A DNA stretch of 64,000 nucleotides from Chryseobacterium lactis (GCF_003815875.1 NZ_CP033924.1:4526001-4590000); one strand, 5' to 3'; counted from the stretch's first letter, positions 35,433 through 44,618 are shown. Program-made: numbers and translations. The notes: generated by a model from the sequence alone, not told the origin.

Positions 35433-35882
35433 ATGTCAGGAAACCAAAATAACATCTCAGAACTGGCCTTAGAACTGGGCTGGGCGATGAGTGAAATGAA
35501 AAGCAGCTTACGTCAAAAGATTCAGGCTTGTATTAATGAGTATGAACCGGATCTTTCTGTTGAGCTGGTTGAAATCCTTGGACTTTTATCACGCAATGAC
35601 GGGATTAATCAACAGGAAATCGGCAATAAAGTGAGTAAAGATAAATCAAGCATTACCTATCTTATCAATAGCCTTGTCAAACGGGATTTGGTAGAACGGG
35701 TTGCTGATAAAAATGACAGAAGAAATAAACAGATTTTCCTGACTTCAAAAGGGAAAAAAATAATAGAAATTGTTTATCCCTGGGCATTGGAGCTTTATAG
35801 AAAAGCTGCAGGTGATTTTGATGAAGATGAAATCAATAAAGCACTTCTGTTAGTAAAGAAAATGACCGCAAACCTTGAATAA
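35433..35882 (+). CDS. MarR-family transcriptional regulator
   Basis: This 149 aa winged-HTH repressor has the DNA-binding region INQQEIGNKVSKDKSSITYL, the wing LVKRDLVERVADKNDRRNK and flanking dimerisation helices. The family usually binds a palindrome in its own promoter and is released by small ligands. A perfect 24 bp palindrome sits at its promoter. The universal stress protein gene follows by 23 bp, so the two form an operon. The ligand is unknown. Confidence 0.9.
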   Translation: MSGNQNNISELALELGWAMSEMKSSLRQKIQACINEYEPDLSVELVEILGLLSRNDGINQQEIGNKVSKDKSSITYLINSLVKRDLVERVADKNDRRNKQIFLTSKGKKIIEIVYPWALELYRKAAGDFDEDEINKALLLVKKMTANLE

Positions 35883-35905
35883 TCAGGATTTAAAATACCG
35901 ATAAA

Positions 35906-36754
35906 ATGAGAACAATCCTTGTACCTATTGATTTTACATCAACGACAGAAAATGCAGTAAGAGTTGCTGCAGAATGGGCAAAACACTACGAATACCAACA
36001 TATTATTCTATTGAAAATTGCCGGAGAATCTGAATTTGATTACTTGCATATTGCTGAAGGACATTCCTTTGTCAATGAAGAAAGCATCAACAATTTATTG
36101 GAAAGAACTGAATTATTATTTGATCAGCTAAGTACTATCGTAACGGAAATATCTCCTGAAATAAAAGTTTCAAGGCTATTAAGTGATTGGGCACTTACAA
36201 GAAGTATTAATGAGGTATTGAAAAATCAGCCTTCAATTGAACTGATTATCTTGGGAAGTGATGATTCTACGTCTTCTAATGAAAGCTTTGTTTCTGATAA
36301 TATCGTGAGCATTGCAAGAACAAGCCCCGTTAAAACACTGATCGTTCCCAATAGCTATAGATACAGTACCATCAAAAATATTTTTATTCCCTGCGATCTG
36401 AATGGGATTAAAAAGCTGGAAAGACTCTTTCATCACAAGTCTGTTATCCAGAAAAAAGATGTGCATTTATTGTTTTTGAATATCAATACCAAAGAAGATA
36501 CTGATATCAGCCCGGAAAAAAAGAGAGAATTAGAAACCTATATTCAACAACATCTGACGGACATCCCAAGCAGTATTCATTATTCTTATGACGAAAATAT
36601 CATCAACGGCATTTTGAATTTTGCTTCTTCCAACGATACAGATCTGATTATTGCTTTACCGGGAAGACATAGCTTCCTGTATTATCTAGCCAGCAGAAGT
36701 ATTTCTGAAGGAATTTATCAAAATACCAATCAGCCTGTTCTGATCTTAAAATAA
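35906..36754 (+). CDS. Tandem-domain universal stress protein
   Basis: This 282 aa protein has two UspA-like domains. The first (1-150) begins ILVPIDFTSTTENAVRVA and ends with a SPVKTLIVPNS strand. The second (155-282) begins IKNIFIPCDLNGIKKLERL and ends QPVLIL. The nucleotide-binding G-2x-G-9x-G motif is only partly visible (LGSDDSTSSNESF), so ATP binding is uncertain. Such two-domain Usp proteins act in stress survival. It is co-transcribed with marR, so MarR probably controls it. Confidence 0.85.
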   Translation: MRTILVPIDFTSTTENAVRVAAEWAKHYEYQHIILLKIAGESEFDYLHIAEGHSFVNEESINNLLERTELLFDQLSTIVTEISPEIKVSRLLSDWALTRSINEVLKNQPSIELIILGSDDSTSSNESFVSDNIVSIARTSPVKTLIVPNSYRYSTIKNIFIPCDLNGIKKLERLFHHKSVIQKKDVHLLFLNINTKEDTDISPEKKRELETYIQQHLTDIPSSIHYSYDENIINGILNFASSNDTDLIIALPGRHSFLYYLASRSISEGIYQNTNQPVLILK

Positions 36755-36791
36755 TCTCCGCCTATCATGGAGCATTGATTATTCTTTTCGA

Positions 36792-37388
36792 CTAATAATA
36801 GATTTTAGTACTATCCAGCTTAACTAATCTTTGCTCCTCCATTTTTTTCACATACCTGATGACGGTTTCTACCCGGAGGCCGGTTAAAGTCGCAATTTGT
36901 TGTCTGGTATAAGGAACAGGAAATGAATACATTTCATTAAAACCAAAGTAATTTTTAAGATGATCAAATAATTTTCTAAGTTTTACAATCGGGTCAGAAA
37001 TAGCCAGGAAACTGGAAATCATGTACCTGAAATGCAATCTGTCGGCTGTATAATTATTCAGTTTGAGCATTAATGCGGGATTCTCCAGCAGGAGAGGCAG
37101 AAATTTAGTCTTTGGAATCTTAATCACTTCACAATCAGTAACGGCAATTGCATTAACAGCGTAGTTATGCCCTGTAAACAGGTAGCTTTCACCCACACAA
37201 TGCCCATCAAAAGGAAGTCCGTGAACAAACTCTTTTCCATCTTCCAGGAACGTATTCAACTTTACGGTTCCGGTTCTGATCTGCAAATAAAATTTAGCAG
37301 ACGTTCCCTCCTGAAAAATATAATCCGAAGCATTATATTTTACCAATTGAGCCCCATGAGAAAAAAGTAAGTCTTCGCATATAATCAT
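36792..37388 (-). CDS. Crp/Fnr-family transcriptional regulator
   Basis: This 198 aa protein has an N-terminal cyclic-nucleotide-binding-like beta-roll (residues 10-115, YIFQEGTSAKFYLQIRTGTVK) and a C-terminal winged HTH (YTRQQIATLTGLRVETVIRYVK). It has no Cys cluster for an Fnr-type Fe-S centre. The effector is unknown. The gene is convergent with the usp gene. Neither neighbour is obviously its target. Confidence 0.87.
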   Translation of the reverse strand: MIICEDLLFSHGAQLVKYNASDYIFQEGTSAKFYLQIRTGTVKLNTFLEDGKEFVHGLPFDGHCVGESYLFTGHNYAVNAIAVTDCEVIKIPKTKFLPLLLENPALMLKLNNYTADRLHFRYMISSFLAISDPIVKLRKLFDHLKNYFGFNEMYSFPVPYTRQQIATLTGLRVETVIRYVKKMEEQRLVKLDSTKIYY

Positions 37389-37592
37389 CTTGTCATTATT
37401 AATTTGAGTAAAAATAACTAAAGTAGTAGAAATGATGCAACTTATTAATCCATAAAAAACTTAAAGTTATGTTAATTTATAAATAATACATTTTTATTGA
37501 TTTTTTAATTTCAAAAAAATATTATTATAAATCACAGCCTTTCAGGATCATACTCATCAAATTCCAGTTGAATTGGTACTTATTCCACCATC

Positions 37593-37949
37593 TCAGGCTG
37601 TAATTTTCTTTTTATGTTTTCTCCCCCAATCTGCTAAGGCAGCAATAACATCTCTCAATGACTGACTATATTCTGTAGGAATGTACTCCACCAACACAGG
37701 CGTCTGATCTGCAAGAACTCTTCTTTCCAACAAATGATTCATTTCCAGCTTTTTTAATTCATTGGACAATACTCTTGCTGAAATACCTTCTACCGTTCGT
37801 TGTAACTCATTAAAACGGTTATGACCTCCTAAAATAGCAATCATTACCCGCAAGGTCCATCGCCCTCCAAGAACATATAATGCATCTTCCGTAGCAGACA
37901 GATGAGTGCTGCACTGAGGTTGTGAATACAGTATTTTTTCTTCTTCCAT
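37593..37949 (-). CDS. HxlR-family transcriptional regulator
   Basis: This 118 aa winged-HTH protein has the HxlR pattern: YVLGGRWTLRVMIAILGGHNRFNELQR, then EGISARVLSNELKKLE and YIPTEYSQSLRDVIAALADWG. It lacks the redox Cys near residue 11 in a canonical position, although a Cys (PQCSTHL) sits before the HTH as in YodB-type sensors. The ATG at 37949 matches the family. It is divergent from an azoreductase gene, a common pairing in which HxlR represses the flavoenzyme in response to electrophiles. Confidence 0.9.
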   Translation of the reverse strand: MEEEKILYSQPQCSTHLSATEDALYVLGGRWTLRVMIAILGGHNRFNELQRTVEGISARVLSNELKKLEMNHLLERRVLADQTPVLVEYIPTEYSQSLRDVIAALADWGRKHKKKITA

Positions 37950-37968
37950 TCTCTTTATTTTTCTTGTA

Positions 37969-38038
37969 ACTAACCTAAATGTTACTACTAACCTTTGAGT
38001 AACTACTATCTTTTTATTAGTAAATATAAATAATTTTG
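37969..38038. promoter_or_regulatory. Divergent HxlR/azoreductase control region
   Basis: Direct repeats ACTAACCT occur at 37969-37976 and 37987-37994, within a TTACT/TAACTACT-rich tract. A TAATTTTG -7 box for the rightward gene lies at 38031-38038. This is a likely HxlR operator. Confidence 0.5.
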
Positions 38039-38066
38039 AAATGTAAAATTTTAAAAAAATTAAAAA

Positions 38067-38669
38067 ATGAAACAAGTACTTCATATCGTTTCAAGTCCAA
38101 GACGTGAATCTTCAATCAGTAAAAAACTGGGTAGCGCAGTTATTGAAAAAATCATTGCTAAATATCCCGACAGCATTTTAAAAAAACGTGACCTGACCCA
38201 TCCTCTTTTCCCACATCTGGAAGAAAAACACATCAGTGCCTTTTTTACCCCAGCTGAGAGCCGCACCACGGAACAACTAGAAACAGTAGCTCTTTCTGAT
38301 ACCGTAATTGCCGAACTGAAAGAAGCTGATATTATTGTCATAGAAGCTCCTTTGTATAATTTCAGCATCACTTCAACCCTGAAATCCTGGCTGGATCACA
38401 TTGCGAGAGCAGGTTCCACTTTCCGTTATACAGAAAACGGCCCCGAAGGATTGATTACAAATAAGAAAGTATATCTCGCTTTTTCAAGTGGCGGAATTTA
38501 TTCCGAAGGTGAAAAGCAGGCTTATGACTTTGTAGTTCCTTATCTTAAAAAGACCCTGGGCTTTATGGGCATGACAGATATTTCTGTGGTACGTGCAGAG
38601 GGCATGTCTGTTCCAGTCATTCAGGAAACGGCATTGCAAAAAGGGATTGAGAGTATTGTTGTTGAATAA
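38067..38669 (+). CDS. azoR: FMN-dependent NADH-azoreductase
   Basis: This 200 aa flavodoxin-fold oxidoreductase reduces azo compounds and quinones with NAD(P)H and FMN. The N-terminal SSPRRESSISKKL binds the FMN phosphate, EAPLYNFSITSTLKSWLDH is the conserved FMN-binding and dimer segment, and SSGGIYSEGE follows. Length and motifs fit AzoR. The divergent HxlR regulator suggests induction by quinones or electrophiles. A terminator lies just downstream. Confidence 0.92.
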   Translation: MKQVLHIVSSPRRESSISKKLGSAVIEKIIAKYPDSILKKRDLTHPLFPHLEEKHISAFFTPAESRTTEQLETVALSDTVIAELKEADIIVIEAPLYNFSITSTLKSWLDHIARAGSTFRYTENGPEGLITNKKVYLAFSSGGIYSEGEKQAYDFVVPYLKKTLGFMGMTDISVVRAEGMSVPVIQETALQKGIESIVVE

Positions 38670-38679
38670 ATAACTCAAA

Positions 38680-38712
38680 AATGCTGTTCGTCAGGAGCAG
38701 CATTCGTTTTTT
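38680..38712 (+). terminator. Intrinsic terminator of azoR
   Basis: AATGCTG and CAGCATT arms (with a G-U pair extending the stem) are followed by a run of six T residues, 12 bp beyond the stop codon. Confidence 0.75.
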
Positions 38713-38829
38713 CCATGAATATATATTAACGATTCGGATCATACATCATTAAAACAACTTTCTTCTCAACATATGTATATGTTTTCTCCGTTATTATCCT
38801 ATATTTTTATACCATTAAAAAAGAAGATC

Positions 38830-39249
38830 ATGGAAAATAATAAGCAACCCCAACTCATCAATCCTGCGGAACTGTTCAACCCCACTCCTTATGGTTTTTC
38901 GCATAGTATTTCAGTAGATTCTCCTTTTCAGATGTGTTTTATCTCTGGCCAAAGCGGTGGTGTTGGGGAAAATCATACATTAGCCCCTGACTTTAAAACT
39001 CAGGTTCAGGATGCTTTGAAAAATTTAAAAATAGTATTAAAAAGCCATTCTATGACATTTGATCATGTTGTTAAAATCACTCTGTTGATTGTTGACCACA
39101 ACCAGGAAAAGCTTGAAATATGGACTGAAGAGGCAAAGAAAGTATGGGATACAACCGATTTACCTACGAGTACTCTCATTCCGGTAAGTCAACTGGCATT
39201 ACCCGATATGCTATTTGAAATAGATGCGATTGCAGTAAAAATCAAGTAA
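38830..39249 (+). CDS. RidA/YjgF-family protein
   Basis: This 139 aa member of the Rid family hydrolyses reactive enamine/imine intermediates in its RidA branch. Visible blocks are FISGQSGGVGENHTLAPDF, QDALKNLKIVLKSHSMTFD and PVSQLALPDMLFEIDAIAV. The catalytic Arg of true RidA (normally in a PxR-x-C/V segment) is not evident; PTSTLIPVSQL replaces it, so the activity may differ. The ATG at 38830 is the family start. It is monocistronic, with a strong terminator downstream. Confidence 0.86.
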   Translation: MENNKQPQLINPAELFNPTPYGFSHSISVDSPFQMCFISGQSGGVGENHTLAPDFKTQVQDALKNLKIVLKSHSMTFDHVVKITLLIVDHNQEKLEIWTEEAKKVWDTTDLPTSTLIPVSQLALPDMLFEIDAIAVKIK

Positions 39250-39268
39250 ACTTCTCCTTTGAAACATT

Positions 39269-39312
39269 TATATAAAACCACGGACTTAATTAAAAATTCG
39301 TGGTTTTATATA
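39269..39312. terminator. Bidirectional terminator between RidA and lactonase genes
   Basis: TATATAAAACCACG and CGTGGTTTTATATA form perfect 14-base arms with a 16-base loop between two convergent genes. Confidence 0.75.
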
Positions 39313-39351
39313 TTCTCTTTACTTGTTGTTTTAAATCTTAATTCTGCCCGA

Positions 39352-40467
39352 TTAATATTTCCTGATCTGTACTGAAGAAACACCAAATATTTTGATCTTC
39401 TTTCCTACTTTTTTGAGAAGTCCTGTTTCTTCATTTCGTTTAAAGACAAATGCATCCCCGCTTACGGAATTGGTAGCTATTAAAAATTTTCCGGTCTCGT
39501 CAAGGGTGAATACTCTAGGATGCTTCCCTCCCGTTTTCTGATACCCTATTGTTTTCAAGGTACCGTCATTTTGGATTGAAAAGATGGCAATATTATTTTC
39601 AGAGCCTCTGTTTGATGCATATAAATAACGTCCATCAGGAGAAATATGGATGTCTGAGTTTTCAAAATTATCTTTAAGCTGATCCGGATGGGTATTGATT
39701 CTTTGAATACTTTCCAGTTTTCCGCTATCATAAGAATAGGCACTTACAGCTCCTCCCATTTCTTCTACACAATAAGCAAATTTACCATTGGGATGAAAAG
39801 TAAAATGCCTGGGCCCACTTCCTAAAGGTGCTTGTTTAAAAGGGATTTCCGTCAATGGTTCCGTTTTATTATTCTCAAATTGATATGCTCTGATTTTATC
39901 TGCTCCAAGATCGGGGGCAAAAACATAGTTAAAATCAGGAGAAAAAACGGTGGAATGAATATGAGAACGTTCTTGTCTGTCCGGATCTGTACTTCCCTCC
40001 GAATACTGAAAATTTTGTACCCTTGGCTCTATAAGCCCGTTCTCTGAAACCGGATACACAGAAACGCTTCCTTCGGTATAATTACCATTAATCAGCCATT
40101 TGCCGTTTTTGTGAGCGGTAATATAAACAGGATTCTCGCCTCCTGTTCTTTGGCTGTTGATAAAGGTCAGAGATTTTTTTTCGGGATTAAATTTAAAGCT
40201 GCTTACACTTCCTGCGTCTTTCGTTTTGCTTTCCGTACAGGCAAAAAGATATTGACCGTTGGGAGCCAGCGTTAGAAATGATGGGTTTAAAATTCCCTTA
40301 ACTGATGTTACTTTTGATAAGTTACCTTTGATGATATCCAATTCATATACATAAATTCCTTCTGTATTTTTGTCGCGGTTAAATGAACCGAAAAAGACAT
40401 ATGTATTCTGTGCATATACATTTATTCCTGATAAAAGTATAAGCATCACACTTACTATTTTCTTCAA
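39352..40467 (-). CDS. Exported lactonase-family beta-propeller protein
   Basis: This 371 aa protein has a signal sequence (KKIVSVMLILLSGINVYA) and a seven-bladed propeller of the YbhE/lactonase type. Repeats include FLTLAPNGQYLFACTESK, HSTVFSPDFNYVFAPDLGAD and FTFHPNGKFAYCVEEMGG. Cytoplasmic relatives are 6-phosphogluconolactonases, but this copy is exported. A different sugar lactone substrate is therefore likely, because a separate DevB-type pgl lies in the zwf operon. The start codon is probably a TTG, since no ATG precedes the signal peptide. It stands alone. Confidence 0.85.
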   Translation of the reverse strand: MKKIVSVMLILLSGINVYAQNTYVFFGSFNRDKNTEGIYVYELDIIKGNLSKVTSVKGILNPSFLTLAPNGQYLFACTESKTKDAGSVSSFKFNPEKKSLTFINSQRTGGENPVYITAHKNGKWLINGNYTEGSVSVYPVSENGLIEPRVQNFQYSEGSTDPDRQERSHIHSTVFSPDFNYVFAPDLGADKIRAYQFENNKTEPLTEIPFKQAPLGSGPRHFTFHPNGKFAYCVEEMGGAVSAYSYDSGKLESIQRINTHPDQLKDNFENSDIHISPDGRYLYASNRGSENNIAIFSIQNDGTLKTIGYQKTGGKHPRVFTLDETGKFLIATNSVSGDAFVFKRNEETGLLKKVGKKIKIFGVSSVQIRKY

Positions 40468-40590
40468 TTTTTTATTAGTTTTTAAAGTATTGGGGAAATA
40501 TCTGAGATGAATAGCAAATGTAGGAATTTACTTTAGTCTGAAGAAGAAAATTATTGAATTAGAAAACATTTTATTCTACACAAAAAAAAC

Positions 40591-40617
40591 AAACCCTTAC
40601 TGTTTTAGCAAGGGTTT
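40591..40617 (-). terminator. Terminator of the T9SS cargo gene
   Basis: AAACCCTT and AAGGGTTT arms with an 11-base loop. On the minus strand a T-rich run follows (GTTTTTTTTG). It sits 45 bp after the stop codon. Confidence 0.7.
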
Positions 40618-40661
40618 TATTTTTAGATAAAAAATCAATCTATACCAACTAATTTTCTATT

Positions 40662-42518
40662 TTATTCTTTAATGAGTCTTTGAGATATTATATTCCCTTT
40701 ACTATCCTTTCCTGTAATCATATACAATCCTTTAGGTAAATGAGAAATGTTCGCTTTTTCATGAGTTGAAGAGACTCCTGTATATTGACCATCCATGGTA
40801 TATATCATAATATCGGATACTGTTTCTGAAAAGTAAATATAATCCTTTGCCGGATTCGGATAAATTTTCACAGTATTATTTTTTCTGGCAACATCACTTA
40901 CTCCAAGTACGAGAGGAAAAATCACTTCATAGGCACCAAGGTTAGGAATTCCCGTGCGGGTTGCTCCTGTACAATCGGTAGCAGGTGCACCGGAAGTAGT
41001 TCCTGAAGATCTGCAAATACTGTTGCTTACTAACGCGAGACCATCATCGTCAGTAAGTGGAACTCCATCTGCTCCTAGTGGATTGGCAGGATTACCAAAA
41101 CCTGGGTTTTGCCCAAATATATTTCCCTGAGCATTAGATCCTAAAAAATTAAAATTAGCAATCATATACATGGAACTTTGAAGCTGTAACAGGTTATTTG
41201 TAAAACTGACTTGCGCAGAGTTATTTATATTATAAAAATCTGAGCTTACAGTATTATTTGATATCCCTTTTTTATTATCCCAAAAAATATTGTTTTTAAA
41301 CGTCCCGGAACCTGCAGTAGTGAAAATCCCGCCTCCTTCTCTGTTTGTATTGATAGAGTTACTGTATATTGTATTATTAATTATGGTATGAGTTCCAGTT
41401 CCCATGTAGATTCCTCCTCCATAATTACTCGATCTATTTTTAAAAATAATATTATTCGTCAATGTATTATTACCGGTTAACAATACTCCTCCACCAACAC
41501 CCAACGCTGTATTTTCATAAATAGCATTATTAAATATGGTATTGTTTCCGTAATTAAGATAGAGCCCACCGCCACCGTTATGGTCCGTTTTATTATTATT
41601 GATAATGTTATTATTGATAATACTTGTACCACTTGTCACATATATTCCTCCACCTTCACCCCAGACTATATTTTCATAAATCTTGTTTCCGCTAATGGTA
41701 TTGGTACTGTAATATGTTGCAAATCCTCCTCCGGTACTTGCCGTATTATTACGAATAATGTTATCTGAAACCGTGATGGAAGTATTGGTGTAAGAATAAA
41801 TAGCACCACCATCGATAGCATTGTTATTGTAAAATGTATTTGAGGAAATTACAATATTACTGTTATTTAAAGAATTAATTGCACCACCATTATTTCCTGC
41901 TGTATTATCATAAAAAATATTATTACTGATCATACTTTTTCCATAGCAGGCATATACTCCTCCTCCGTACCATCGAAAAATACTCTTACCATTTACTTCC
42001 ATACCGCCTGAGGAACTATCAGCATTCCCTCCTGTGATTGAAAAGCCATCAATAGTAACCCCTAAAGTACCGTCTGAAGCAATAACAACGTGGTAGCAGT
42101 TATCATCTTTGGAGCCAATTGCCCCTAAATCACCACTGAGAATCGTTTTGTTAACAATAGGATTACGTTGATTGAACAGCGTTTCAGTTCCTGAAAATCC
42201 ACCAAAAATTTTAACTCCATCTTTTACAAAAAAAGTATAATCTCTTGAGTTTAAAACTGTAGCTCCACCCAAAGTTGTTCCTATTGCCCCTAAAGGAAGT
42301 GAATTCGGTATATAAGTACCTGAAGCAATCCAGATTTCATCTCCTGCAACACTTTCGTTAATGACAGTCTGGAGGTCATTTCCGGCAGTCGCCCATGATG
42401 TATAGGGTGCAGATCCTGTAATATTTGATAGGTTAACATACCGCACTGTGGCTTGTAAAGTATTGAATGATGCGACAGCAATCGTAGATCCAATCAATAA
42501 TTTATAAATTTTTTTCAT
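40662..42518 (-). CDS. Secreted parallel beta-helix protein with T9SS type A sorting domain
   Basis: This 619 aa protein has a signal peptide (KKIYKLLIGSTIAVASFNTLQA) and a long region of short Asn/Thr/Gly-rich turns (NNIFYDNTAGNNGGAINSLN, repeated about 20 residues at a time). That region is typical of right-handed parallel beta-helices and polymorphic outer-membrane-like repeats. The final ~75 residues (VKIYPNPAKDYIYF ... LPKGLYMITGKDSKGNIISQ) are a type A C-terminal sorting domain. Secretion through the type IX system and attachment to the surface are expected. Adhesion or glycan binding is a guess. The ATG at 42518 gives the proper signal sequence. Confidence 0.88.
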   Translation of the reverse strand: MKKIYKLLIGSTIAVASFNTLQATVRYVNLSNITGSAPYTSWATAGNDLQTVINESVAGDEIWIASGTYIPNSLPLGAIGTTLGGATVLNSRDYTFFVKDGVKIFGGFSGTETLFNQRNPIVNKTILSGDLGAIGSKDDNCYHVVIASDGTLGVTIDGFSITGGNADSSSGGMEVNGKSIFRWYGGGVYACYGKSMISNNIFYDNTAGNNGGAINSLNNSNIVISSNTFYNNNAIDGGAIYSYTNTSITVSDNIIRNNTASTGGGFATYYSTNTISGNKIYENIVWGEGGGIYVTSGTSIINNNIINNNKTDHNGGGGLYLNYGNNTIFNNAIYENTALGVGGGVLLTGNNTLTNNIIFKNRSSNYGGGIYMGTGTHTIINNTIYSNSINTNREGGGIFTTAGSGTFKNNIFWDNKKGISNNTVSSDFYNINNSAQVSFTNNLLQLQSSMYMIANFNFLGSNAQGNIFGQNPGFGNPANPLGADGVPLTDDDGLALVSNSICRSSGTTSGAPATDCTGATRTGIPNLGAYEVIFPLVLGVSDVARKNNTVKIYPNPAKDYIYFSETVSDIMIYTMDGQYTGVSSTHEKANISHLPKGLYMITGKDSKGNIISQRLIKE

Positions 42519-42720
42519 AGTTATTTCTTTACCAGTTTTTGAGGTTGCAAATATATGATTTTGTTTTAAAGAGTATATGCAACCTTTTTTCTTCGAGAAA
42601 GCCAATATACCTACGATAAAACCATGAAAAAGACAAAAACGAGATTCTGCTTTTATTAAATTAATTCCATACCAAGTGAATATTTTTTGTACAGGTTCTT
42701 ATTAAAAATAATAAAAGCAA

Positions 42721-42753
42721 AGAGACTGCTTTCGTTTTATAGAAGCAGCCTCT
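42721..42753 (-). terminator. Terminator of tetR paralogue 1
   Basis: AGAGACTGCTT and AAGCAGCCTCT pair with one wobble. On the minus strand a T-rich tract follows. It is about 35 bp beyond the tetR stop. Confidence 0.6.
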
Positions 42754-42788
42754 CATATATTTTTAGTAAAAATATTATTTATATCTTC

Positions 42789-43445
42789 TTATTCATCCTG
42801 TTCAGATTTCAGATGTTTATAAGTAGAATCTATTAAAAAAGAAATGGCTTTCTTCACATGCTCACGTCCGTCGGGACTATTAATATCTACCCCACAAAAA
42901 ACACTTCCGTTTAAAGCAGAATACATATTCATATAATAAAGACCCGCCACCATGATCGCCATAATTGAACGATAAACACCCATTTTTTCTTTAAAATGCG
43001 GAGTCATCATGAGTTTAAAAATATATTCTCCGTTTTCTTCCTGCTCATCAATCATTTTTTTCAATGATTTCCGGGGTTCAGAAATACTCCACAATAGTAA
43101 TTTTTGGGCTTCCTTATTGTTATAGACATAGTCAAATTGAGAAATCAACATTGCTTCAATAAATGACCTTCCCCCATCCTCTAAGTTAGGCTGTATTTTT
43201 TCAACTTCCTTACTGTTGACACGTACCCAATAATCCTGTGTCCGAAGATATTCGTCCATCAAACCATCCATTCCGCCAAAATAAGTGTAGATCATTTTCT
43301 TATCTACTCCTGCAATAGCAGCAATATCATTGATTTTTAATGCTGCATATCCCTTCGTGGTGAGAATTTTTCCAACCGCATCCAAAAATTTCTTTTTGCT
43401 GCGTTCTTTGTTTCTGATACTACCTGCTGCTGATTTTCTTTCCAT
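42789..43445 (-). CDS. TetR/AcrR-family regulator, paralogue 1
   Basis: This 218 aa repressor has an N-terminal HTH (residues 10-60), KINDIAAIAGVDKKMIYTYF with recognition helix DKKMIYTYFGG. The HTH is identical in key positions to the two other paralogues in this cluster. The C-terminal helical domain diverges more, as expected for ligand binding. It reads leftward from a degraded palindrome (43493-43510) that resembles the operators of the other units. Its promoter keeps the conserved TTAAACTTGTA segment shared by all three genes. It probably binds the AGACACT-type palindromes of this locus. Confidence 0.9.
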   Translation of the reverse strand: MERKSAAGSIRNKERSKKKFLDAVGKILTTKGYAALKINDIAAIAGVDKKMIYTYFGGMDGLMDEYLRTQDYWVRVNSKEVEKIQPNLEDGGRSFIEAMLISQFDYVYNNKEAQKLLLWSISEPRKSLKKMIDEQEENGEYIFKLMMTPHFKEKMGVYRSIMAIMVAGLYYMNMYSALNGSVFCGVDINSPDGREHVKKAISFLIDSTYKHLKSEQDE

Positions 43446-43492
43446 GACTAAACATTCAACAGTACAAGTTTAAGGAATTTTTTGCTATTTTT

Positions 43493-43510
43493 AAACACCC
43501 AAAAGTGTCT
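43493..43510. promoter_or_regulatory. Decayed palindrome P0 upstream of tetR 1
   Basis: The right half-site AGTGTCT (43504-43510) is intact. The left half reads AAACACC instead of AGACACT. The following -7 region (TATTTACA) no longer matches TATATTTG and no RNA body or terminator follows, so this looks like the remnant of a sixth unit. Confidence 0.5.
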
Positions 43511-43749
43511 TAATTAATATTTACATCTAAAACAAACCGGTCTGTACGGATAAAAAGATCTAAATTAAAAGCTAAAAATACCTCAGGGAATACTTGTTTT
43601 TCCATTTGAAAAAAAACAAAATAAAAGGAATCTATCTACAATACATCACGATTTCAGATAGCAAGCAAAATATAGATCATTTTAAAATGAAAATTATTAA
43701 ACTGATTTACAGCTATTTAAATTAAAATATTAAAATTTTTAATTATTTT

Positions 43750-43781
43750 AGACACTTAATAGTGTCTTATTTGTATATTTG
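43750..43781 (+). promoter_or_regulatory. Operator-promoter P1 of RNA unit 1
   Basis: AGACACT-TAAT-AGTGTCT (43750-43767) is a perfect palindrome with seven-base arms. It is followed six bases later by the -7 box TATATTTG (43774-43781). The palindrome sits between the -33 and -7 positions, where a bound TetR dimer would block RNA polymerase. Confidence 0.75.
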
Positions 43782-43786
43782 TACAA

Positions 43787-43940
43787 ACTAAAACCATCTA
43801 TATACACAAAAGCACTATTCAGGTTGAAAAACTAAACAATTTCGATGATGTGATCTTCCTTGATTAAAATTGGTTAATAAGTAATTAAGGTAAAAACACT
43901 ATTGTAAAAAGCCCCATTAGAAATCTAACGGGGCATTTTT
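43787..43940 (+). ncRNA. Putative small RNA, unit 1
   Basis: The predicted start is about 7 nt after the -7 box. The body of ~150 nt has no useful open frame. It contains an internal stem CCTTGATTA (43858-43866) / TAATTAAGG (43882-43890), the block AAGGTAAAAACACTA, and a terminator hairpin GCCCC...GGGGC (43911-43934) plus T-run. The hairpin also has T residues on the other strand, so it can end the convergent tetR 2. Confidence 0.7.
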
Positions 43941-43964
43941 ATTGTTGAACTGGCCTTTCTGAGC

Positions 43965-44618
43965 CTATTCTTTATTCTCATCTTTCAGATCTTCAAAAGT
44001 ATGATCTAATAAAAAAGAAAGAGCCTCTTTAATTTGGGTACGTCCTCCAGGAGTATTAACATCTATACCACAAAAAATACTGCCATTCATAGAAGAAAAC
44101 ATATTCAGGTAATACAACCCCGAAACCATGATGGCCATGACAGAACGAAAAACCTCAGAATTTTCTTTAAACTGTGAACCCATCGTATCAAAAAGAAACT
44201 TACCGTTTTCTTCCTGCGTATCCGTCATTTTTTTCAGTTCTTTCCGCGATTCGGACAACCTCCATAATAACAGCTTTTGGGTTTCTTTATTATTATATAC
44301 GTATTCGTATTGAGCCAGCAAAAGTTCTTCCGCAAATGATCTTCCTCCATCATCTGTTCTCGGATTCATCTTTCCAATTTCTTCACTGGTCGTCTTGCTC
44401 CAGTAGTCCTGTGATCGGATATACTCATCCATCAAACCATCTATACCTCCAAAATAAGTATAGATCATTTTTTTATCTACTCCGGCTGTAGCAGCAATAT
44501 CGTTCACCTTTAATCCTGTATATCCTTTTGTTTTCAGAATTTTTCCAACTGCATCCAAAAATTTCTTTTTACTGCGTTCTTTATTTCTAATGCTGCCTGC
44601 TGCTGATTTTCTTTCCAT
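43965..44618 (-). CDS. TetR/AcrR-family regulator, paralogue 2
   Basis: This 217 aa protein starts at the ATG at 44618; an earlier in-frame TTG is unlikely. The N-terminal block ERKSAAGSIRNKERSKKKF and the HTH VNDIAATAGVDKKMIYTYFG match paralogues 1 and 3 almost exactly. The C-terminal half is divergent in the ligand-binding region but keeps YYLNMFSSMNGSIFCGIDVN. It diverges from palindrome P2 and is convergent with RNA unit 1. The likely arrangement is a repressor flanked by two RNA units that it could control. Confidence 0.9.
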   Translation of the reverse strand: MERKSAAGSIRNKERSKKKFLDAVGKILKTKGYTGLKVNDIAATAGVDKKMIYTYFGGIDGLMDEYIRSQDYWSKTTSEEIGKMNPRTDDGGRSFAEELLLAQYEYVYNNKETQKLLLWRLSESRKELKKMTDTQEENGKFLFDTMGSQFKENSEVFRSVMAIMVSGLYYLNMFSSMNGSIFCGIDVNTPGGRTQIKEALSFLLDHTFEDLKDENKE

